Assembly: GCA_041628815.1 (NCBI GenBank)
Contig: JBFKOL010000125.1
Location: forward strand, 1 to 10,817
DNA: 10,817 bases
Direction of reading: 5' to 3'
Source: JBFKOL01 sp041628815
GTDB lineage: Bacteria > Bacteroidota > Bacteroidia > Chitinophagales > Saprospiraceae
A program made the translations under genes and the position numbers. Below, in pieces: positions 6,319 through 10,817 of the stretch (position 1 is the stretch's first letter; each line of letters opens with the position of its first letter). The notes under the pieces were generated by a model that was given only the letters and a program-made list of their open reading frames with translations, was not told the origin of the DNA and searched no databases.

Positions 6319-7923
6319 ATGCTTCCCAGCCTTATAAGGATTGGTATTTTATGTGTAGCATTGCTTGTTTCCTGTTCACCGGAAGATAGCGATGATCACG
6401 AAGTGGTGTTTCACTACAACCAACATAACAATATTACCTCACTGGATCCTGCATTCGCAAAAAGTCAGAATAATATATGGGCGGTCAATCATATTTATTC
6501 CACGCTTGTTCAACTTGATGATTCCCTGAACATTCAGCCTGCCCTGGCCGATTCCTGGTCTGTTTCTGATGATGCAATGACCTATACCTTCTACTTGAGG
6601 GACTCTGTCTTTTTTCATACCCATCCCTGTTTCCGTCAGGGCGGCACTCGGAAGGTAGTCTCATCCGATGTGGAATACAGTTTTAAAAGGCTCATTGATA
6701 GCAGGATCAATGCACCGGGATCCTGGATATTCCTGGATAAGGTGGAAGGTCCTGAGTCATTTCAGTCGATGGCGGACTCCGTGTTTACCTTAACGCTGAA
6801 GCAGCCCTTCGGTCCGTTACTCAGCCTGCTGTCAATGCAGTATTGCAGCATCATCCCTGAAGAAGCGGTAGATTATTATGGAAGGGAATTCTACAGAAAT
6901 CCAGTAGGCACGGGACCCTTTTATTTCTTGCGCTGGGTTGATAACGAGGGCCTGTTTTTAAAAAGGAATGACGACTACTATGAATGGCAGCAGATGGGAC
7001 CAACAACTAATGTAGAACTGGTCAGGACGAGTTTTATAGGTGAGCGGAGTATTGCACTCATGGAATTGATAAACGGGCGCATTGACTTTTTTTCAGGGGT
7101 AGAATCTTCCTATATCAATAACATTCTTGAAGCAAATGGTACCAAACGAAAAGAATTTATAACTGTAGATTTTATTAAGGCACCCTTCCTGAATTTTGAA
7201 TACTTGGGGATCAACCCTGATGCGCAAGGGGCACATCCATTGCTCAAGCAAAGGCAATTCAGACAAGCACTGAACTGGGCGGTAGACAGGAAAGAAATGT
7301 TAAAAACTCTGAGAAACGATATTGGTGTTCCTGCTAATGCCGGGGTTATACCCAAAGGCCTGCCGGCTTATGATCCTGCAAAAGTAGTTGGATATGACTA
7401 CGATCCGGACAAGGCGTTAACCTTGTTGTCTTCATTTGACCCTGTAATGACCGGCCAAGAACTGGTTCTTCATACAAGTAAAGATTATCTCGACCTCACT
7501 ACTTATGTATCCCGCCAATGGGAAAACATCGGATTGAACCCCAGAATTGAGGTGATGGAGTCAGCTACTTTGCGCGATGCGATGAGAAACGGCGAAGTAG
7601 CTCTTTTCAGGGCTTCCTGGATCGCCGATTATCCCGATGGTGAAAGCTTTTTGTCTATGTTCTACAGCAGGTACCCGGCTCCTCCCAATTATACCCAATT
7701 TAAAAATGTAAATTTTGATGAATTGTATACCAAAGCCCTCGCCATAGCTGACCCCGATAAAAAAGTTACGATTTATCAGGAGATGGATCGCATTTTGGTT
7801 GAACAAGCACCTGTGGTATTTTTGTTTTATGACGAAGTAGCACTCTTTGCAGATGCGGGCATAGAAGGAATTAGTAAAAACGCCCTCAATCTTTTACAGG
7901 TGAAAAATCTTCAGGTAAAGTGA
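6319..7923 (+). CDS. ABC-type solute-binding lipoprotein, family 5 (peptide/nickel type)
   Basis: A 534-residue extracytoplasmic solute-binding protein of family 5 (OppA/DppA-like). The ATG at 6319 gives a short basic N-terminus, a hydrophobic core and the lipobox LVSC with Cys19; an in-frame TTG at 6310 would add three residues. Family features include SLDPAF near 41-46, VNHIYSTLVQLD near 56-67, PALADSWSVSDDAMTYTFYLR at about 74-94, GTGPFYF at 197-203, FRQALNWAVDRKEML at 314-328, and ASWIADYPDGESFL near 432-445. Length is typical. The protein should be lipid-anchored and bind oligopeptides or a similar ligand for an ABC importer. No permease or ATPase gene is present in this window, so the transporter partner must be elsewhere. 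The stop overlaps the lipB start. It follows the CBS module by 62 bases, so whether it shares that transcript is unclear. Confidence 0.92.
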   Translation: MLPSLIRIGILCVALLVSCSPEDSDDHEVVFHYNQHNNITSLDPAFAKSQNNIWAVNHIYSTLVQLDDSLNIQPALADSWSVSDDAMTYTFYLRDSVFFHTHPCFRQGGTRKVVSSDVEYSFKRLIDSRINAPGSWIFLDKVEGPESFQSMADSVFTLTLKQPFGPLLSLLSMQYCSIIPEEAVDYYGREFYRNPVGTGPFYFLRWVDNEGLFLKRNDDYYEWQQMGPTTNVELVRTSFIGERSIALMELINGRIDFFSGVESSYINNILEANGTKRKEFITVDFIKAPFLNFEYLGINPDAQGAHPLLKQRQFRQALNWAVDRKEMLKTLRNDIGVPANAGVIPKGLPAYDPAKVVGYDYDPDKALTLLSSFDPVMTGQELVLHTSKDYLDLTTYVSRQWENIGLNPRIEVMESATLRDAMRNGEVALFRASWIADYPDGESFLSMFYSRYPAPPNYTQFKNVNFDELYTKALAIADPDKKVTIYQEMDRILVEQAPVVFLFYDEVALFADAGIEGISKNALNLLQVKNLQVK

Positions 7924-8606
7924 AAAAATGGGTACATTTTGTAGAGATAGGTCCGAAACATTCGTATGAATCGGTCTGGGAGTTTCAGCAATACCTTCAG
8001 CAACAGGTTATAGCCAATAAACGCAGTCAAAAGCAATTCCGACCCAATTACCTCCTTTTTTGCGAACATCAGCATGTCTACACGCTGGGTAAAAGTGGAA
8101 CCATTACCCATCTCAAATCTGATAAGATCGGTCAATTACCTGAAAAACCGACATTCCACAAAGTCAACCGAGGTGGAGACATCACCTATCATGGACCCGG
8201 ACAAATTACTGGATATCCCATATTTGATATGGACCAATTCTACCACGATTTACACAGATATGTGTGTGACCTGGAAGAAGTCATTATTCGATGTCTTGAC
8301 CATTTTGGATTGAAAGGAACCAGGATCAAAGGACTCACCGGTGTATGGTTGGATCATGGTGCAGAGCAAAGAAAGATCTGTGCTATTGGTGTTCATATGA
8401 GTCGGTGGGTATCCATGCATGGATTCGCCCTAAATGTTAATACCTCCCTGGATTACTACCGTGGCATCGTTCCTTGCGGGATCTCTGAAATGGACAAAGA
8501 TGTAACCTCTATGTCTAGAGAACTTGGTAGAACTATGGATCGACAAATTGTGGTCGAGGCGCTGAAAAAAGAATTCAGCGAAGTTTTTGAATTCAACTAT
8601 TTTTAA
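7920..8606 (+). CDS. lipB: Octanoyl-[acyl-carrier-protein]:protein N-octanoyltransferase
   Basis: LipB moves the octanoyl group from octanoyl-ACP to the lipoyl domains of 2-oxoacid dehydrogenases and the glycine cleavage H protein, the first step of endogenous lipoate synthesis in the cytoplasm. At 228 residues the length is normal. The signature RGGDITYHGPGQ is at residues 84-95, the catalytic Lys is K152 in KICAIGVHMSRWVSMHG, and the acyl-accepting Cys is C186 in IVPCGI. The start is GTG at 7920, overlapping the stop of the binding-protein gene by four bases (GTGA); an ATG a few bases further on is out of frame. The overlap implies translational coupling. lipA is not in this window. The gene ends 10 bases from the convergent redoxin gene. 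Confidence 0.96.
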   Translation: MKKWVHFVEIGPKHSYESVWEFQQYLQQQVIANKRSQKQFRPNYLLFCEHQHVYTLGKSGTITHLKSDKIGQLPEKPTFHKVNRGGDITYHGPGQITGYPIFDMDQFYHDLHRYVCDLEEVIIRCLDHFGLKGTRIKGLTGVWLDHGAEQRKICAIGVHMSRWVSMHGFALNVNTSLDYYRGIVPCGISEMDKDVTSMSRELGRTMDRQIVVEALKKEFSEVFEFNYF

Positions 8607-8616
8607 AAGCTTGTAT

Positions 8617-9894
8617 TCAGTGGACCGGAGTTTGACCTGTGAGACGATTTACTTCCTCTTCAAATTCTCGAGTGAAAGCACTGTATTTGGACGTTGCTGG
8701 CCCAGTAAAACCAGTATGGATTTTCGTGACCACGTTGTTTTTATCTACAAACAAGAGGGTCGGATAGGATGAGATCTTGTCGAGATATCCAAATTGACTC
8801 GTTGCCTCGGTTTTATCATAATAGCCACCCAACAGTATCTCGAAAGGAATATTCAGTCGGGACCTATAATTGGCGATGGTTTCAAGAGCTTTATCACGAT
8901 CCCTGTACCTTTCGAATGCTATTCCAATGACACCGAGATCCAGATCAGGATGCCTGTTCAGGTAGTCGAGTATAAAGCGAATTTCATCCAGGCAGTTTGG
9001 GCACCAGGTACCCATGATGGCCACCAATTTTGGTTGATCTTGGTATTCAGAATCATTCAAAGAGATCATTTCTCCCTGATGATTGGGCAGAGAAAAAGTC
9101 AAAGGCTTATCAGGATTTAATACGTGGGTGATGTCATATGGGTCTTTCAGCGTGGCACTTGAATCGCGTGTGGCTGCCCATGCTGTTTGATAGTGATTGC
9201 CCGAATAAAACTTCCCGAGAATGGCGTTTTCGTCGGTTATGGTTGCTGTGAACAAAAACGCATGAGCTCCATCGAAACAGGACATCATCACTTTGTCGCC
9301 TAAAACAATCCCTTCGAGATACCGGTAATCACCAGTTTCAGTAAGGAAGGTGCCAGTCAGGGAGTTCCCTTTTTGTTGAAATTCACCGACTGCAGGATAC
9401 TCAGTTTCAGTTTCAATCTCAAACCTCGCTCTCCATGAACCACTTAGATCTGAAGATGGAGGATCGTTATCCGTCGAAAAACGGTGTGATTGGCCGTGAT
9501 AAGCTACAAAAGGTACGCGATAGTTTTCACGATTCCTTCGTACCCAATAGCCTTCTATAACATTCTCTTTATAGGTAGCCTCAATGTGCGAATCCATCAA
9601 GGCAAAATTGATAAATAAGGTGTCCCGCAGGTCATCTGTTCTTCCGAAGGTGATGTCAGTAATACTGATCCTCTCATCTGCATTGTGGATCGTCATAGAC
9701 ATCTTACCTCGGTCATCATACGACATATCAAATATGAAGGGTAAGTCCACTTCGTCACTTATGTCGAGAACACCTCTCCAAATCCCGGGAGGCAACTGCG
9801 TGTAGGGGTTGAGCACTTCAACACACGAGGATCCCATCAAAAGAAAAAATATACCCGATGCAAGGATTAGGGATCTGACCCTAAGATTTCTCAC
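8617..9894 (-). CDS. TlpA-like thioredoxin-fold lipoprotein with N-terminal beta-rich domain
   Basis: A secreted, lipid-anchored protein with a C-terminal thioredoxin/AhpC-TSA fold of the TlpA type, expected to act as a periplasmic thiol-disulphide reductase. The redox pair is WCPNC (about residues 297-301) after KLVAIMGT, and the cis-Pro is in SSYPTLLFVD near residue 378. The first 250 residues are a beta-rich region containing two similar units, beginning GIWRGVLDI and GSWRARFEI. I chose the GTG at 9894 (425 residues) because it gives a compact signal, MRNLRVRS, then a hydrophobic core and GSSC with Cys24. An ATG at 9930 (437 residues) is possible but would overlap the upstream gene by 50 bases and lengthen the signal to 36 residues. 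Even the GTG start overlaps that gene by 14 bases. The electron donor and the client proteins are unknown. Confidence 0.88.
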   Translation of the reverse strand: MRNLRVRSLILASGIFFLLMGSSCVEVLNPYTQLPPGIWRGVLDISDEVDLPFIFDMSYDDRGKMSMTIHNADERISITDITFGRTDDLRDTLFINFALMDSHIEATYKENVIEGYWVRRNRENYRVPFVAYHGQSHRFSTDNDPPSSDLSGSWRARFEIETETEYPAVGEFQQKGNSLTGTFLTETGDYRYLEGIVLGDKVMMSCFDGAHAFLFTATITDENAILGKFYSGNHYQTAWAATRDSSATLKDPYDITHVLNPDKPLTFSLPNHQGEMISLNDSEYQDQPKLVAIMGTWCPNCLDEIRFILDYLNRHPDLDLGVIGIAFERYRDRDKALETIANYRSRLNIPFEILLGGYYDKTEATSQFGYLDKISSYPTLLFVDKNNVVTKIHTGFTGPATSKYSAFTREFEEEVNRLTGQTPVH

Positions 9895-10405
9895 CGACAA
9901 AATGATCTTCTTTGTATTTAAAAAGAACATTGAACGTGGTTAGACTCCCGTAAATTCGCGTAATGTATTGCTGCAGATTTACTTTTTCTTCATCTGTAAG
10001 TTTGCTGCTGTTGATGCGCTGTTCCATTACTCGCACCCTGTCCCTTACCATAACAATTTTATGGAAAAATGTTTCAATGGGGATCTCTTTTGCTTTGAGC
10101 CCTTCGTCCCCAGGTTGCAGTATCATGGTGCCGCCCTCCCATTTATCACCCAGGTCTATAGTCCGGGAGATATCAGACCAATGGGTAAGTATTTTTATCA
10201 AGGATTTTTCCACTTTGTCAAACGTCAGCTCGCGGTCAGATTCTACGGCTTCAATGACATCCCATGATTTGTATTCCTTGCCTAGACTTTTGATACCGTA
10301 TTGGATAAAACAGACTTGATAGGTAGCATTGCTTATGCCTATGATTACTCCATTGCCATAAGCAGGGTGCTTAACCCTCGACCCGATGCCCAAAATATCG
10401 CTCAT
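9881..10405 (-). CDS. Conserved Bacteroidota protein with CarD/Tudor-like N-terminal domain
   Basis: A 174-residue cytoplasmic protein. Residues 1-55 (GSRVKHPAYGNGVIIGI, then YQVCFIQYGIKSL) resemble the small SH3/Tudor-like barrel found at the N-terminus of CarD and in UvrD/PcrA-type C-termini, which often contacts RNA polymerase or nucleic acid. The rest is helical and, from memory, strongly conserved in Bacteroidota: WEGGTMILQPGDEGLKAKEI near 89-108, IETFFHKIVMVRDRVRVMEQ at 110-129, LQQYITRIYGSLTTFNVLFK near 144-163, and a terminal FVGEKS. I know no assigned function. It overlaps the redoxin gene by 14-50 bases depending on that gene's start and lies 56 bases downstream of the symporter gene. 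The ATG start is preceded by an AT-rich leader without a Shine-Dalgarno. Confidence 0.85.
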   Translation of the reverse strand: MSDILGIGSRVKHPAYGNGVIIGISNATYQVCFIQYGIKSLGKEYKSWDVIEAVESDRELTFDKVEKSLIKILTHWSDISRTIDLGDKWEGGTMILQPGDEGLKAKEIPIETFFHKIVMVRDRVRVMEQRINSSKLTDEEKVNLQQYITRIYGSLTTFNVLFKYKEDHFVGEKS

Positions 10406-10427
10406 AAATATGGTTTTATTCGTGAGG

Positions 10428-10457
10428 TGATGATAGGAATATTTTTGTGATTGGCAA
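10428..10457 (-). promoter_or_regulatory. Weak candidate promoter for the CarD-like gene
   Basis: On the minus strand, TTG (10457-10455), exactly 19 bases and TATCATCA (10435-10428) lie just upstream of the start at 10405. Spacing fits the Bacteroidota consensus, but only the TA of TAnnTTTG matches well, so it may be chance. The symporter gene ends at 10462 in the same direction, so readthrough is an alternative. Confidence 0.2.
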
Positions 10458-10461
10458 CCAA

Positions 10462-10817
10462 TTATTCAGCTCTTTCAGCTTTGTAATGATCATCCCATTC
10501 TTTAACCTTAGGCAGTCCTAACTTGCCAAGTGAATTGGCGACGAGCATGGATACGGTAGCATCGCCTGTGACATTGGCTACCGTCCTGCACATGTCAAGA
10601 GGCCTGTCCACAGCAAATATCAAAGCAAGTCCTGCCTCGGGTATTCCAGCCTGGCCCAATACTATCACCAACATGACCATGCCTGCACTGGGAACTGCCG
10701 CAGAACCTATAGATGCGAGTGTGGCAGTAAGAATGATTCCCAGTTGGGCTCCTATGCTCAGTTCCAGACCAAACGTTTGTGCAATGAAAACTGCCGCCAC
10801 GGCCTGGTAAAGGCTGG
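10462..10817 (-). CDS. Dicarboxylate/amino acid:cation symporter, C-terminal part
   Basis: The open frame runs from the right edge to a TAA at 10464-10462 (117 residues of the C-terminus; the start is outside the window). It matches the DAACS/SLC1 family of Na+- or H+-coupled glutamate/aspartate transporters. LYQAVAAVFIAQ is the transmembrane helix 7 region end, SIGSAAVPSAGMVMLVIVL is the re-entrant hairpin 2, and AVDRPLDMCRTVANVTGD is helix 8. Aligned by eye to archaeal GltPh, the residues equivalent to D390, D394, R397, T398, N401 and D405 are all kept. The Arg at the 397 position is what selects acidic side chains, so glutamate/aspartate is more likely than a DctA-type C4-dicarboxylate or a neutral amino acid. 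It lies in the inner membrane. The exact substrate is inferred. Confidence 0.92.
   Translation of the reverse strand, partial: SLYQAVAAVFIAQTFGLELSIGAQLGIILTATLASIGSAAVPSAGMVMLVIVLGQAGIPEAGLALIFAVDRPLDMCRTVANVTGDATVSMLVANSLGKLGLPKVKEWDDHYKAERAE

Noticed and set aside
8607..8640. TGAAT and ATTCA arms around the lipB/redoxin convergence, considered as a bidirectional terminator.
   Set aside because: Short, widely spaced arms that partly lie in coding sequence; too weak to support.
8717..8737. A CGTGACCACG stretch considered as a parS-like centromere site near the ParAB genes' replicon.
   Set aside because: The arms do not fit the TGTTTCACGTGAAACA-type palindrome, and it lies inside the redoxin coding sequence. 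No convincing parS site was seen anywhere in the window.
10450..10464. ATTGG-CAA-CCAAT inverted repeat at the end of the symporter gene, considered as a terminator.
   Set aside because: Five-base stem, three-base loop, and no T-run on the minus strand.

Overview
This window looks like ordinary chromosomal DNA from a member of the phylum Bacteroidota. The evidence is the gene order metal hydrolase–parA–parB–DUF5683 protein, a CarD/Tudor-like protein ending in FVGEKS that I know only from that phylum, Bacteroidota-type lipoprotein signals, and the near absence of Shine-Dalgarno sequences before starts. I cannot place it below phylum; a marine or environmental saprospirian or cytophagian is a guess. 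No tRNA, rRNA, CRISPR array, insertion sequence or att site was seen, and no gene-free stretch exceeds about 120 bases.

Layout. Positions 1-2922 (minus strand) hold one tightly packed operon, read right to left: a UPF0173 metal-dependent hydrolase, ParA/Soj, ParB/Spo0J and a DUF5683 membrane protein that runs off the left edge. A short divergent promoter region (about 2923-3043) separates it from plus-strand genes. These are a small secreted protein with a CxxC motif (3044-3451), then a three-gene CBS module (3504-6256), then a solute-binding lipoprotein translationally coupled to lipB (6319-8606). Convergent to lipB, on the minus strand, come a thioredoxin-fold lipoprotein, a CarD-like protein and the C-terminal end of a glutamate/aspartate-type symporter that runs off the right edge (8617-10817).

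How the genes may work together. The left operon is chromosome partitioning plus envelope housekeeping. The most distinctive part is the CBS module: a GCS2-family (glutamate-cysteine-ligase-like) enzyme fused to two C-terminal CBS domains, flanked on both sides by stand-alone CBS-pair proteins that look like paralogues of each other. All six CBS domains keep the G-h-h-[S/T]-x-x-D ribose-contacting motif, so the module looks like a carboxylate-amine ligase controlled by adenine nucleotides. This is inference; neither substrate nor ligand can be read from sequence. The remaining genes (LipB, peptide-type binding lipoprotein, TlpA-like lipoprotein, symporter) are recognisable metabolic or envelope functions.
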